Source: an uncultured Alistipes sp. | GTDB lineage: Bacteria > Bacteroidota > Bacteroidia > Bacteroidales > Rikenellaceae | DNA length: 64,000 bases | Direction: 5' to 3' | NCBI GenBank assembly: GCA_944326035.1 | Contig: CALVCS010000011.1 | Span: 248,001-312,000 of the forward strand | In this document: positions 35,454-45,153 of the stretch, piece after piece | How positions within the stretch are numbered: position 1 is the stretch's first letter | Layout: the number at the start of each line of letters is the position of its first letter | The notes under the pieces: model-generated | Database searches by the model: none | Told to the model about the DNA's origin: nothing | The model's input: the letters and a program-made list of their open reading frames with translations, nothing else | Translations under genes and position numbers: made by a program

Positions 35454-37916
35454 ATGAAGATATCGTATAATTGGCTGAAAAATTATATTCAAACCGAACT
35501 GGATGCGCCTCAGGTGGCTAAGATCCTGACCAATATCGGTCTGGAAGTGGAAGGCCTCGAACAGATCGAAACCATTCGGGGCGGATTGGCCGGAGTGGTT
35601 GTGGGTGAGGTGCTGACCTGCGAAAAACATCCCGATGCCGATAAACTGAAAGTGACGACGGTGGATGTGGGCACCGGTGCTCCTTTACAGATTGTTTGTG
35701 GGGCCCCGAATGTGGCGGCCGGTCAGAAAGTCCCCGTGGCTACGGTGGGAACGGTATTGTATCCGCTTGGGGAAGAAAATGGAGTCAAAATCAAAAAAAG
35801 CAAAATACGTGGGCTGGAATCCTTTGGGATGATCTGTGCCGAAGATGAATTGGGGCTGGGACCCGATCATGCCGGGATCATCGTTTTGCCGGCCGAAACC
35901 GTTGTGGGTACGCCGCTGCGCGAGGTCTATCACATCGAAGACGACTATCTGATGGAAATTGGCCTGACGCCGAACCGTGCCGATGCCGTTTCGCATTATG
36001 GGGTAGCTCGGGACCTGGCCGTCTATTTGCGTTCCAACGATCTGCCCTATCGATTGGCCTTGCCGGATGTGAGCGCTTTTCAGGCAAATGAAACGGCGAA
36101 AGGCATCGATGTGGAAGTGCATAACCACGAAGCCGCTCCGCGTTATATGGGCCTGACCCTGACCGGAGTGAAAGTGGGTCCCTCGCCGGAATGGTTGCAA
36201 AACCACCTGCGCGCCATCGGATTGAATCCCCATAATAACGTGGTGGATATCACGAATTTTGTTTTGCATGAAGTGGGGCAACCTTTGCATGCGTTCGATG
36301 CGGGTAAGATCAAAGGCCGTAAAATCGTGGTGCGTACGTGTCCCGAAGGAACGCCTTTCGTGACTCTGGATGGCGTAGAACGCAAACTCTCTTCGGAAGA
36401 TTTGATGATCTGCAATGCCGAAGAGCCGATGTGTCTGGCCGGGATCTTCGGAGGGTTGGATTCGGGCGTTACCGCTCAGACGACCGAAGTGTTCTTGGAA
36501 TCGGCCTATTTCGATCCGCGGTGGATTCGCAAGTCGGCTCGCCGTCATGGATTGAGTACCGATGCTTCGTTCCGCTACGAACGCGGGGTCGATCCCAATA
36601 TCGCCCCCTATGCCCTTAAACGGGCTGCTTTGTTGATCTGCGAACTGGCCGGAGGGCATATCGCTTCGCCGGTGACGGATATCTATCCCCAACCGATCGG
36701 TCCCTTCCGGTTCGAGGTCTCGTATGAACGGATCAATCACCTGATCGGTAAAGAGATTCCGGCAGAAACCGTCCGTAAGATCATCGAAGCGTTGGAAGTC
36801 GTGATCGAAAAGGAAAAAGAGGGAGTATTGTCGGTGGCCGTTCCTCCCTATCGGGTCGATGTGCAGCGGGAAGCCGATCTGATCGAAGATATTCTGCGTA
36901 TTTACGGATATAACAACATTGAAGTTCCGCAACGGGTGACCTCTACCCTCGCCTACGCACCGAAACCCGATCGGGATAAGTTGGTGAATGCCGCGTCGGA
37001 TTTGTTGACGGCCAATGGGTTCAACGAAATCATGAGCAACTCGTTGACCAAGGCGGCTTATTATGAAGGGTTGCAGGCCTATCCGTTGGAACATTGCGTA
37101 CGTATCCTCAATCCGTTGAGCAACGACCTGAATGTCATGCGCCAGACGTTGGTGTTCAATGCCTTGGAAGCCGTACAGCTGAATGTGAATCACCGTAATC
37201 CCGATTTGAAACTGTATGAATTTGGCAACTGCTACTGGTACAATCCGGCCAAGGCCGACGAAGGCGGTCTGGCTCCCTACTCCGAAGGGTTGCGGTTGTC
37301 GATGACGGTGACGGGAGCCGATCATGTTGCTTCGTGGAATCAACCCTCTCGGCCGACCAGTTTCTATACGCTGAAGGCGATGGCCGAACGGTTGTTGACC
37401 CGTTTCGGGGTCGATCTGGAAGCAGCGACCATTGATACGCTCGAAAGCGATCTGTATCGTCAGGGCGTGACGTTCACGATCTTCGGCAAGCCGATGATTC
37501 AGATGGGGATCATCGCCACGAAATGGCTGAAACGCTTCGATCTGAAAAACGATGTCTATTACCTGGAAATGGACTTCGGTGCCTTAATGAAAGCGCTGCG
37601 CAAACATAAAATTACGGCGCAGGAATTGGCGAAATATCCCGATGTACGTCGAGATTTGGCCTTGTTGCTCGATCGTTCGGTGACCTTTGCTCAGTTGCGC
37701 AAGGTAGCCTTCGGGGCTGAACGCAAATTGCTCAAGCGGGTATCGTTGTTCGATGTCTATGAAGGCGACAAATTGCCCGAAGGCAAAAAATCGTATGCCT
37801 TGAGTTTTATTCTGTCCGATCCCGAAAAGACGTTGGTGGATCAGGTGATCGACCGGGCGATGAATAACTTGATGCGGGAGTTTGAACATCAACTCGGTGC
37901 ACAGGTACGTTCTTGA
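35454..37916 (+). CDS. pheT: Phenylalanine-tRNA ligase, beta subunit
   Basis: 820 residues, normal for bacterial PheT. The N-terminal tRNA-binding OB domain has [19 protein letters not shown]3/B4 region with [19 protein letters not shown]5 and the catalytic-like core follow; the C-terminal anticodon-binding (FDX-ACB) domain includes [19 protein letters not shown]. It works with PheS, which is not encoded in this window. guaA begins 29 bases after the stop, so the two genes probably share a transcript. Confidence 0.97.
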   Translation: MKISYNWLKNYIQTELDAPQVAKILTNIGLEVEGLEQIETIRGGLAGVVVGEVLTCEKHPDADKLKVTTVDVGTGAPLQIVCGAPNVAAGQKVPVATVGTVLYPLGEENGVKIKKSKIRGLESFGMICAEDELGLGPDHAGIIVLPAETVVGTPLREVYHIEDDYLMEIGLTPNRADAVSHYGVARDLAVYLRSNDLPYRLALPDVSAFQANETAKGIDVEVHNHEAAPRYMGLTLTGVKVGPSPEWLQNHLRAIGLNPHNNVVDITNFVLHEVGQPLHAFDAGKIKGRKIVVRTCPEGTPFVTLDGVERKLSSEDLMICNAEEPMCLAGIFGGLDSGVTAQTTEVFLESAYFDPRWIRKSARRHGLSTDASFRYERGVDPNIAPYALKRAALLICELAGGHIASPVTDIYPQPIGPFRFEVSYERINHLIGKEIPAETVRKIIEALEVVIEKEKEGVLSVAVPPYRVDVQREADLIEDILRIYGYNNIEVPQRVTSTLAYAPKPDRDKLVNAASDLLTANGFNEIMSNSLTKAAYYEGLQAYPLEHCVRILNPLSNDLNVMRQTLVFNALEAVQLNVNHRNPDLKLYEFGNCYWYNPAKADEGGLAPYSEGLRLSMTVTGADHVASWNQPSRPTSFYTLKAMAERLLTRFGVDLEAATIDTLESDLYRQGVTFTIFGKPMIQMGIIATKWLKRFDLKNDVYYLEMDFGALMKALRKHKITAQELAKYPDVRRDLALLLDRSVTFAQLRKVAFGAERKLLKRVSLFDVYEGDKLPEGKKSYALSFILSDPEKTLVDQVIDRAMNNLMREFEHQLGAQVRS

Positions 37917-37945
37917 GACCTTTTACGACGATAACTTTTTTATCT

Positions 37946-39475
37946 ATGCAGGAAAAAATATTGATTTTCGACTTTGGATCGCAGTATACGCAGCTGATTG
38001 CCCGTCGTGTACGCGAACTGAATGTCTATTGCGAGATCTTGCCGTATAATCGTAAGCCGGTGTTGGATGCTTCGGTCAAGGGTATTATCCTGTCGGGCAG
38101 TCCCTCTTCGGTGCGCGATGCCAATGCGCCTCAGATCGACCTTTCGGAGATGAAAGGGAAATGGCCGATGTTGGGGGTTTGTTACGGCGCCCAGTATCTG
38201 GCGCAGCATTACGGCGGGGAGGTTCAACCCTCCAAAACCCGGGAATATGGCCGGGCGATGCTCTCCAAAGTGGATGCCGAAAATCCGCTGATTAAAACCC
38301 TCTCGCCGACCAGTCAGGTATGGATGTCGCATGGCGATACTATTACGAAGGCTCCTAAAGGGTATAAGGTGATCGCCAGCACGGAAGATGTGGCTGTAGC
38401 TGCTTTCCAGATCGAAGGAGAACCGACGTGGGGAATTCAGTTCCATCCTGAAGTGTATCATTCGACCGAGGGCAAGGAGTTGTTGAAGAACTTTGTGGTG
38501 ACTATCTGCGGATGTAAGCAGGATTGGACGCCGGATTCCTTCATCGACGCGACGGTCAAGGACTTGCAAGCCAAATTGGGGAACGATAAGGTGGTGCTGG
38601 GACTCTCCGGCGGAGTCGATTCATCGGTAGCGGCCATGTTGCTGCATCGGGCCATCGGACACAATCTGACCTGTATCTTTGTCGATATGGGGCTGTTGCG
38701 TAAGAATGAGTTCGAGACGGTGATGAAATCCTATGAATCGATGGGATTGAACGTCATCGGGGTGCGTGCCGGGAAGAAATTTTTGTCCGATCTGGCCGGC
38801 GTGACCGACCCCGAAAAGAAACGGAAGATCATCGGTCGGGACTTTATCGAGGTATTCGATGAAGAGGCCCAGAAACTCAAAGAGGTCAAATGGTTGGCCC
38901 AAGGGACGATCTATCCCGACGTGATCGAATCGGTCTCGGTCAATGGCCCCTCGGCGACGATTAAGTCGCACCATAATGTAGGCGGTCTGCCCGAAAAGAT
39001 GGATTTGAAGATCGTCGAACCGTTGCGGTTGCTCTTTAAAGATGAAGTGCGTCGTGTGGGACGTCAATTGAATATCCCTCAGGAGATCCTGGGGCGTCAT
39101 CCTTTCCCGGGTCCGGGTCTGGGGATCCGCATTCTGGGTGAGGTGACCGAAGAAAAAGTCCGTATTCTGCAGGATGCCGATCAAATCTTTATCGACGGTT
39201 TGAAAGAGGCCGGTCTGTACGATCAGGTATGGCAGGCCGGGGTGATGTTGTTGCCGGTACGCTCGGTGGGCGTGATGGGCGATGAACGGACCTATGAAAG
39301 TTGTGTCGCTCTGCGGGCCGTGACATCGACCGATGGTATGACGGCCGACTGGGTCCATTTACCGTATGATTTCCTGGCCAAAGTCTCCAACGAGATCATT
39401 AATCGGGTGAAAGGGATCAATCGCGTGGTTTATGATATCAGCTCAAAACCGCCTGCAACGATCGAATGGGAATAA
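37946..39475 (+). CDS. guaA: GMP synthase (glutamine-hydrolysing)
   Basis: 509 residues from the ATG at 37946 ([25 protein letters not shown], the classic start); a GTG-type start at 37913 is unlikely. The glutaminase domain has [11 protein letters not shown] (catalytic Cys) and FHPEVYHS; the ATP-pyrophosphatase domain has [12 protein letters not shown]; the C-terminal dimer domain ends KPPATIEWE. It aminates XMP to GMP. Confidence 0.98.
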   Translation: MQEKILIFDFGSQYTQLIARRVRELNVYCEILPYNRKPVLDASVKGIILSGSPSSVRDANAPQIDLSEMKGKWPMLGVCYGAQYLAQHYGGEVQPSKTREYGRAMLSKVDAENPLIKTLSPTSQVWMSHGDTITKAPKGYKVIASTEDVAVAAFQIEGEPTWGIQFHPEVYHSTEGKELLKNFVVTICGCKQDWTPDSFIDATVKDLQAKLGNDKVVLGLSGGVDSSVAAMLLHRAIGHNLTCIFVDMGLLRKNEFETVMKSYESMGLNVIGVRAGKKFLSDLAGVTDPEKKRKIIGRDFIEVFDEEAQKLKEVKWLAQGTIYPDVIESVSVNGPSATIKSHHNVGGLPEKMDLKIVEPLRLLFKDEVRRVGRQLNIPQEILGRHPFPGPGLGIRILGEVTEEKVRILQDADQIFIDGLKEAGLYDQVWQAGVMLLPVRSVGVMGDERTYESCVALRAVTSTDGMTADWVHLPYDFLAKVSNEIINRVKGINRVVYDISSKPPATIEWE

Positions 39476-39500
39476 TGTTTCCTTTTGATCCGGATCTATC

Positions 39501-39534
39501 AACGCCGCAGGGATGTCCCTGCGGCGTTGTTTTC
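39501..39534 (+). terminator. Terminator after guaA
   Basis: Perfect 12-bp G+C-rich stem (39501-39512 with 39517-39528), 4-base loop, then GTTTTC. Confidence 0.92.
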
Positions 39535-39671
39535 TTCCAGAAAAGAGGGGAAGGCTATCCGGGTACCTGATTGGCTGGTTTTCCGGGGCGTGTTTGAGGA
39601 TAACGTGGTGGGTAGGAGGATAAAAGACGGAAAAAGTCGAACGACTGTCTGCGATTTCGGATATTTTCCGG

Positions 39672-39679
39672 TATCTTTG
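39672..39679 (+). promoter_or_regulatory. Predicted -7 promoter box for the MATE gene
   Basis: TATCTTTG, exact TAnnTTTG, 81 bases before the ATG at 39760. The gap 39535-39759 otherwise shows only a small hairpin-like GATCGACGG/CCGTCGATC pair near 39711-39728. Confidence 0.45.
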
Positions 39680-39759
39680 CTCATTGGTAGAGGGTTTTCC
39701 TCGCCGTCAATGCCGTCGATCGACGGGCTTAGCAAATTGTAAATTCGAGTTCACAAGAT

Positions 39760-41124
39760 ATGTCACAACATTTGACAGCAACAGCAGGATTAGAGCACGA
39801 GAAGATAGGTAGTTTGTTGCTGAAATATTCTTTGCCGGCGATTGTCGGCATGTTGGTCTCCTCGTTGTACAACATTATCGACCGGGTTTTCATCGGTCAA
39901 GGCGTGGGCGCTATGGCGATCTCCGGTTTGGCTTTGACCTTGCCGTTGAGTACGATGGTGGCGGCGATCGGTACCTTGGTCGGAATCGGGGCCTCGTCTC
40001 GTATCTCGATCGTTCTGGGCATGAAGGACCTTCGATGGGCGCGCAATATTTTGGGCAATGCCTTTATGCTGACCTTTTTGCTCTCGGCGGTTTTGATCAC
40101 GTTGTCCATGATTTATATGGATAAAGTGTTGGTCGCTTTTGGCGGTAGCGAACAGACGATCCCCTATGCCGAGGCCTATCTGAATATCGTGATTCCGGGC
40201 AGCGTGTTGACGAACCTGAGTTATAGCTTCAGCGGCATTATGCGGGCGGCCGGATATCCGCAAAAATCGATGTACACGATTTTGATCGGCGTGGGCCTCA
40301 ATGTGATTCTCGATCCGATCTTTATCTTTGGTTTCGATATGGGGATTCAGGGCGCGGCCGTGGCGACGGTGATCTCGATGTTTGCCAGTGCTGTTTTCGT
40401 GATGGCGCACTTCTTCAACCCTCGCCATCCGGTCCATTTCCGATGGAATTGCTTCCGCCCGAAGAAACGGATTATCCGGAATATCGTCTCTATCGGAATG
40501 GCGCCTTTCCTGATGAACCTGACCGCCAGTGGCGTCAATATCATCATGAACCACCAGCTGGTTCGCGGAGGGGGCGATTTGGCGATCGGAGCGTATGGAA
40601 TCGTCAACAGCTATGCTATTTTGATCGTGATGTGCGTGATGGGATTGTGTCAGGGAATGCAACCCATTGTGGGCTATAATTACGGTGCGCAGAAATACAA
40701 ACGGATGAAAGACACCTTGTTGATGACCATTCGGGTGGCATTTGTGATTATGGGCATCGGATGGCTGTTGGGCGAATTGATCCCCAAATGGTTGGTCAGC
40801 GCTTTTACGACCGATCCAGACTTGTTGGCGATGGCGACCCGAGGGATGCGATTGGCCTGTCTGATGTTCCCGGTTGTAGGATTTCAGATTGTGGTGTCGA
40901 CCTTTTTCCAGTCGATCAGTAAGGCTCCCAAGGCGATCTTCATGGGGCTGACCCGTCAGGTGATTTTCTTGATTCCTCTTCTCTATCTTTTCTCGAACTG
41001 GTGGGGATTGTTTGGCGTGTGGCTCGCGATTCCGGTGTCCGACTTGTTGGCAGCCTTGGTGGCGTTGCTCTTCTTGTTGGCCGAAAAGAAGGTGTTTTAT
41101 CCCAAACTGGCTCAACGCGGATAA
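39760..41124 (+). CDS. MATE-family multidrug/sodium efflux transporter
   Basis: 454 residues with twelve hydrophobic segments in two related halves. The N-terminal half has PAIVGMLVSSLYNIIDRVFIGQGVG and the second half FLMNLTASGVNIIMNHQLVR, the NorM/MepA pattern. It exports cationic compounds in exchange for Na+ or H+ at the inner membrane; actual substrates are unknown. It is monocistronic with its own promoter box. The 190 bases after it, to 41314, hold nothing recognisable. Confidence 0.93.
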   Translation: MSQHLTATAGLEHEKIGSLLLKYSLPAIVGMLVSSLYNIIDRVFIGQGVGAMAISGLALTLPLSTMVAAIGTLVGIGASSRISIVLGMKDLRWARNILGNAFMLTFLLSAVLITLSMIYMDKVLVAFGGSEQTIPYAEAYLNIVIPGSVLTNLSYSFSGIMRAAGYPQKSMYTILIGVGLNVILDPIFIFGFDMGIQGAAVATVISMFASAVFVMAHFFNPRHPVHFRWNCFRPKKRIIRNIVSIGMAPFLMNLTASGVNIIMNHQLVRGGGDLAIGAYGIVNSYAILIVMCVMGLCQGMQPIVGYNYGAQKYKRMKDTLLMTIRVAFVIMGIGWLLGELIPKWLVSAFTTDPDLLAMATRGMRLACLMFPVVGFQIVVSTFFQSISKAPKAIFMGLTRQVIFLIPLLYLFSNWWGLFGVWLAIPVSDLLAALVALLFLLAEKKVFYPKLAQRG

Positions 41125-41314
41125 GGTTGATCCCGAGGGTGGTTTGAGCAACGGGACAAGACACAAGTATTCGTGAAATAATGGATGGAGGAGTGACGGG
41201 TATGAAGGAGGAACCTCAGCCCTACTCCATCAGGCATAAATCACACGTTCGGGAAACATTTAGAGGGGGAAATCCGTATACAAAAGAGGAAAATCGTTTA
41301 AAAAGCATCATATT

Positions 41315-41761
41315 ATGAGTTTGGAATTGGAAGTCAACCAGGGTATTAAAGAGGCCATGTTGGCAAAAGAAACGGTTCGGTTGACGGCATTGCGGGCTAT
41401 TAAGGCGGAAATTTTGTTGGCCAAAACAGCCGATGGTTCATCGGAGATCAGTGATGAAGCGGTGCTGAAAATCATCCAGAAGTTGGTGAAACAACGTCGG
41501 GAATCGGCCGAAGTGTATGCCCAGAACGGTCGTCCGGAATTGGCTGAAAATGAGTTGGCTGAAGCCGGTTATCTGGAAGCCTATTTGCCTAAGCCGCTGA
41601 CGGCTGAAGAGTTGGAAAAAGCCGTGCGGGAAATCATCGCCGAAGTCGGAGCCAAAGCACCGTCCGATATGGGGAAAGTTATGGGTGTGGCTTCGAAACG
41701 GTTGGCCGGAAAAGCCGAAGGTCGACAGATCGCCGAAATGGTGAAATCGCTATTGAAATAG
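41315..41761 (+). CDS. GatB/YqeY domain-containing protein
   Basis: 148 residues, a typical free-standing YqeY. Visible landmarks: LTALRAIKAEILLAKT, LVKQRRESAEVYAQNGRPELAENELAEAGYLEAYLPKPL and SDMGKVMGVASKRLAGKAEGRQIAEMVK, the last matching the tRNA-binding tail domain of GatB. The cellular role of stand-alone YqeY proteins is not well defined. A terminator lies 25 bases past its stop. Confidence 0.93.
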   Translation: MSLELEVNQGIKEAMLAKETVRLTALRAIKAEILLAKTADGSSEISDEAVLKIIQKLVKQRRESAEVYAQNGRPELAENELAEAGYLEAYLPKPLTAEELEKAVREIIAEVGAKAPSDMGKVMGVASKRLAGKAEGRQIAEMVKSLLK

Positions 41762-41785
41762 ATCTTAGATCGTTTATTTGTCAGC

Positions 41786-41819
41786 AGCCGGAGTATGCCC
41801 TACTCCGGCTCTTTCTTTG
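41786..41819 (+). terminator. Terminator after yqeY
   Basis: Perfect 10-bp stem (41786-41795 with 41801-41810), 5-base loop, then CTTTCTTTG. Confidence 0.85.
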
Positions 41820-41928
41820 TGGCGCAGGGACGGCGGACAAGGACGGAATGCGACCGGAGTGAACGGAATCTATGAAAACTCCGGGATTATGTGTATCTTA
41901 GGGCTCGAGAAAGCAGTTGGATGATTTT

Positions 41929-43233
41929 ATGAAGGAGATCGTTATTATTTGTGCGTTGATCGTGTTGAACGGGGTGTTATCGATGTCGGAGATTGCGCTG
42001 GTGTCGGCCCGGAAGTCACGTCTGGAGGCCGATGCCAAAAAAGGCAGTAAAGCCGCTCGGACTGCCTTGAAGTTGTCGACGGAACCCGATGTGTTTCTCT
42101 CGACCATCCAGATCGGGATTACGCTGGTCGGTATCCTGACCGGGTTGTATTCGGGGGATGTGTTGGCGCAGGATTTTGGCCGGGTGATTGCCCGGATCGA
42201 ACCGTTGAGTGCCCATGCGGTTGCGATTGCACAGACCGTTATTGTGGTGGTGGTTACCTATTTGACGCTGATCATCGGGGAATTGGTGCCCAAACGAATC
42301 GGCATGACCGCCTCGGAACGAGTGGCTAAATGGGTGGCGCGCCCCATGTATCTACTGTCGAAAGTGGCTTCGCCATTTGTCTGGTTGCTTTCCAAAAGTA
42401 CGGCCGGTGTAGTCCGCTTGTTGGGCATCAATGGCGAAGAAGAGGGAAAAGTGACCGAAGAGGAGATCAAGGCGATCATTCAGGAAGGTACCGAAGATGG
42501 AGAGGTGCAGGAAGTAGAACAGGAGTTGGTGGAACGGGTGTTCAACCTGGGGGATCGGAACGTCGGGTCGATTATGACGCATCGTAGTGAGATGGTGTGG
42601 TTGAGTCTGACGGATACACGGGAACAGATCGAACGAACGGTGAAAGATAATCTCTACAACGCCTATCCGGTGGCCGATCAGAATTTGAAACAAGTGGATG
42701 GTGTGGTGTATCTGAAAGATTTGTTTGGAAAACTGGATGATCCGGCCTTCAATCTGCGTACGATCTTGCATCCGGTGCTCTATATTCCGGAACGCCTGAG
42801 TGTCTATAATGCCTTGGAACAGTTGCGGACCCAGGAGGTTAAATCGGCTTTGGTGATCGATGAATTCGGGAGCGTGGAAGGGATCGTTACACTCAAGGAT
42901 ATTATACGAGGACTGATTGGCAATACGACGGAAGAGGGCGAAGAACCCGAAATTATTCAGCGAGAAGAAGGTGGATGGCTGGTAGACGGTCAGTGCTCTT
43001 TCTACGATTTTCTGACCTATTTCGATATGGAGGATCTCTATTCGGATTATAGTTATAATACCCTGAGTGGCTTGATTCTCGATCAGTTGGAACATGTGCC
43101 TCGTACCGGAGAAACGTTACGTTGGATGTCTTTTTCGATGGAAATCGTCGATATGGACGGAGCGCGTATCGATAAGGTGTTGGTGTCGAAGATCCCGGCG
43201 CCGGAGCACCCGGCTGAAGATACCGCTAAATAG
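41929..43233 (+). CDS. CNNM/CorC-HlyC family transporter (hemolysin-family protein)
   Basis: 434 residues from the ATG at 41929. The N-terminal DUF21/CNNM domain (about residues 1-190) has four hydrophobic segments with GVLSMSEIALVSARKSRLE and IGELVPKRIGM; two CBS domains follow (about 205-330: IMTHRSEMVWLSL, ALVIDEFGSVEGIVTLKDI); a C-terminal CorC/HlyC domain has GGWLVDGQCSFYDFLTYF. These proteins are thought to move Mg2+ or Co2+ out of the cell; the hemolysin name is historical. TATCTTAG at 41895-41902 is a plausible weak -7 box. Confidence 0.92.
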   Translation: MKEIVIICALIVLNGVLSMSEIALVSARKSRLEADAKKGSKAARTALKLSTEPDVFLSTIQIGITLVGILTGLYSGDVLAQDFGRVIARIEPLSAHAVAIAQTVIVVVVTYLTLIIGELVPKRIGMTASERVAKWVARPMYLLSKVASPFVWLLSKSTAGVVRLLGINGEEEGKVTEEEIKAIIQEGTEDGEVQEVEQELVERVFNLGDRNVGSIMTHRSEMVWLSLTDTREQIERTVKDNLYNAYPVADQNLKQVDGVVYLKDLFGKLDDPAFNLRTILHPVLYIPERLSVYNALEQLRTQEVKSALVIDEFGSVEGIVTLKDIIRGLIGNTTEEGEEPEIIQREEGGWLVDGQCSFYDFLTYFDMEDLYSDYSYNTLSGLILDQLEHVPRTGETLRWMSFSMEIVDMDGARIDKVLVSKIPAPEHPAEDTAK

Positions 43234-43247
43234 CTCGGGTAAGAGCT

Positions 43248-43289
43248 AAAGTGTGACGCCTCGGAATCATTTCCGAGGCGTCACACTTT
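43248..43289. terminator. Long-stem bidirectional terminator
   Basis: Perfect 19-bp inverted repeat (43248-43266 with 43271-43289), 4-base loop, A/T ends on both sides. It separates the CorC-like gene from the convergent small membrane protein gene. Confidence 0.92.
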
Positions 43290-43306
43290 ATGAAGGCATC
43301 ATATCT

Positions 43307-43642
43307 TTAATAGCGAAGGGCCATCATAATGGCCATCAGGCTGGAGAAGAAGAGCACGCACAATACGATAATGATGGCCAGCCAGATCAGATTGGCTTTG
43401 GCAAAATTGACTTTGTTCAGGTTGTTGCTTCCGCCGAACGCCCAGATGATCAGTACGATCAGATTGACCAACGGAATGGTGATGACCAGCAGAATCAGAA
43501 ACCATTCGCCGACGGAGATGATCTGGTTCGACGGGTTCGACGGGGCAGGATCCGGGGTTGAGGGGGCGGTGGGTGACGTGGGAGCCGTCTGGTAACTCGT
43601 GTGCGATTCGGGCGTGTGGGTTACAGGGTCGATGATTTCCAT
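43307..43642 (-). CDS. Small two-TM membrane protein with Pro/Ser/Thr-rich N-terminus
   Basis: 111 residues from the ATG at 43642; the frame extends 18 residues further upstream but MEIIDPVTHTPES is the more natural start. Residues 1-40 are Pro/Thr/Ser-rich and disordered; two membrane segments follow near 45-68 and 85-107 (FLILLVITIPLVNLIVLIIWAFG and LIWLAIIIVLCVLFFSSLMAI). The layout resembles small Bacteroidetes DUF proteins related to phage-shock or DUF4339-like membrane tails, but no function can be named. It lies between two terminators, so it is expressed alone. Confidence 0.7.
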   Translation of the reverse strand: MEIIDPVTHTPESHTSYQTAPTSPTAPSTPDPAPSNPSNQIISVGEWFLILLVITIPLVNLIVLIIWAFGGSNNLNKVNFAKANLIWLAIIIVLCVLFFSSLMAIMMALRY

Positions 43643-43701
43643 GGTGGGTGTATTTAGTGAATACTCTAAGATAGTTGCTTTCATCGGTTTCACCAAATCA
43701 A

Positions 43702-43728
43702 AAAGCCCACCGAATTAGGGTGGGCTTT
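43702..43728. terminator. Terminator downstream of nfnB
   Basis: AAAGCCCACC (43702-43711) pairs with GGTGGGCTTT (43719-43728), 7-base loop, A/T-rich flanks. It lies 24 bases past the nfnB stop on the minus strand. Confidence 0.85.
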
Positions 43729-43752
43729 GAAAATTTGAGGAGATTAATTCCT

Positions 43753-45144
43753 TTAAACCGGGAGGTTGCTGAGATAACGATCAATGGCTAGAGCGGCTTT
43801 TCGACCGGCTCCCATGGCTAAAATCACGGTGGCGGCTCCGGTGACGGCATCTCCTCCGGCGAAAATGCCGGGTCGGGAGGTTTGTCCGTTTTCGTCAGCC
43901 ACCAGGCATCCCCAGCGGTTGGTTTCGAGGCCGGCGGTGGTGGAGGCAATCAATGGATTTGGAGAGGTCCCCAAGGCCATAATGACCACGTCGCATTCGA
44001 GATCGAAGGCAGAGTCAGGAATGGGAATCGGAGATCGACGCCCCGAGGCATCGGGTTCGCCCAGCTCCATGCGGAGGCAACGGATGGCTCGTACCCATCC
44101 TTGATCGTTTCCCAGAATCTCGGTAGGGTTGGTCAACATATGGAAGGTGATTCCCTCCTCTTTGGCGTGGTGGACCTCTTCTTGACGGGCGGGCAGTTCG
44201 GCCTCTCCTCGGCGATACACGATCGTCGCATCGGCGCCTAACCGAGCAGCGGTGCGGACGGCATCCATCGCCACATTCCCGCCTCCGACGACAACGACTT
44301 TCTGCCCCACATAAATAGGCGTATCATAGCGATCGTCATACGCTTTCATGAGGTTGGTGCGGGTCAAAAACTCATTGGCCGAGACCACCCCGTTGAGGTT
44401 CTCTCCAGGAATGTTCATAAAGCGTGGCAGGCCGGCTCCCGAACCGATAAATACGGCCGCATAGCCCTCCTGATCCATCAGCTCATCGATGGTGACGGTA
44501 CGTCCCACGATCACGTCAGTTTCGATCTCTACGCCCAATCGTTTGACATTTTCCACTTCGGCGGCCACGACTTTGTCTTTGGGCAGGCGGAATTCCGGGA
44601 TGCCGTATTCCAGCACGCCGCCCGGACGATGCAGCGCTTCGAAAATTTTGACCTGATAGCCCGCCTTGGCCAGATCGGAGGCACAGGCCAAGCCTGCCGG
44701 TCCACTTCCGATGATGGCGACTTTCTGTCTTTTGGCCGGGCTTTTTTCGACGGTTTGCGGACCGTGGTCGATGCTCCAGTCGCCGACAAAACGTTCCAAT
44801 TTGCCGATGGCGACCGGTTCGCCTTTGACGCCCAACACACAGGCTCCTTCACATTGGCTCTCCTGGGGGCATACCCGTCCGCATACCGAGGGCAGTGAGC
44901 TGTCTTCGGCGATAATGGCAGCAGCCTCCGTCAGATTGCCTTGAGCGACTTGTCGGATAAAATCCGGAATCTGCACCGAAACCGGGCAGTGTTCGATGCA
45001 GCGAGGTTTACGACAGTGCAGACAACGCGAGGCCTCCAACTGAGCCTCTTCCAGATTGTATCCGTAACAAACTTCTTCGAAGTTGGTGACCCGGATTTTG
45101 GGGTCTTGTTCCCGAACAGGAACGCGGGGTATTTTTGTGCTCAT
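43753..45144 (-). CDS. nfnB: NADPH-binding subunit of electron-bifurcating Nfn transhydrogenase (GltD-like)
   Basis: 463 residues. The N-terminal cluster region has CLHCRKPRCIEHCPV and CGRVCPQESQCEGAC, the cysteines of the two [4Fe-4S] clusters of GltD-like proteins; IGSGPAGLACASDLAKAG binds FAD and VVGGGNVAMDAVRTAARLGAD binds NADPH. Alone it would be called a glutamate synthase small chain, but no large glutamate synthase gene is near and the next gene upstream is the Nfn small subunit, so the pair is NfnAB. The complex couples NADH and reduced ferredoxin to NADPH formation by flavin-based bifurcation. Confidence 0.88.
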   Translation of the reverse strand: MSTKIPRVPVREQDPKIRVTNFEEVCYGYNLEEAQLEASRCLHCRKPRCIEHCPVSVQIPDFIRQVAQGNLTEAAAIIAEDSSLPSVCGRVCPQESQCEGACVLGVKGEPVAIGKLERFVGDWSIDHGPQTVEKSPAKRQKVAIIGSGPAGLACASDLAKAGYQVKIFEALHRPGGVLEYGIPEFRLPKDKVVAAEVENVKRLGVEIETDVIVGRTVTIDELMDQEGYAAVFIGSGAGLPRFMNIPGENLNGVVSANEFLTRTNLMKAYDDRYDTPIYVGQKVVVVGGGNVAMDAVRTAARLGADATIVYRRGEAELPARQEEVHHAKEEGITFHMLTNPTEILGNDQGWVRAIRCLRMELGEPDASGRRSPIPIPDSAFDLECDVVIMALGTSPNPLIASTTAGLETNRWGCLVADENGQTSRPGIFAGGDAVTGAATVILAMGAGRKAALAIDRYLSNLPV

Positions 45145-45153
45145 ACGTTCGAA

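Noticed and set aside
35685..37343. Minus-strand open frame of 552 codons
   Set aside because: It lies wholly antisense to pheT, is rich in Arg/His/Gln/Ile from reverse-read codons and shows no protein motif; pheT on the plus strand is certain.
39790..41166. Minus-strand open frame of 458 codons
   Set aside because: Antisense to the MATE gene; Gln/His/Arg-rich shadow without domains or a sensible start.
43753..45144. Glutamate synthase small subunit (gltD)
   Set aside because: No gltB-like gene is adjacent, while an NfnA/PyrK-like gene lies 9 bases upstream; NfnB is the better call.
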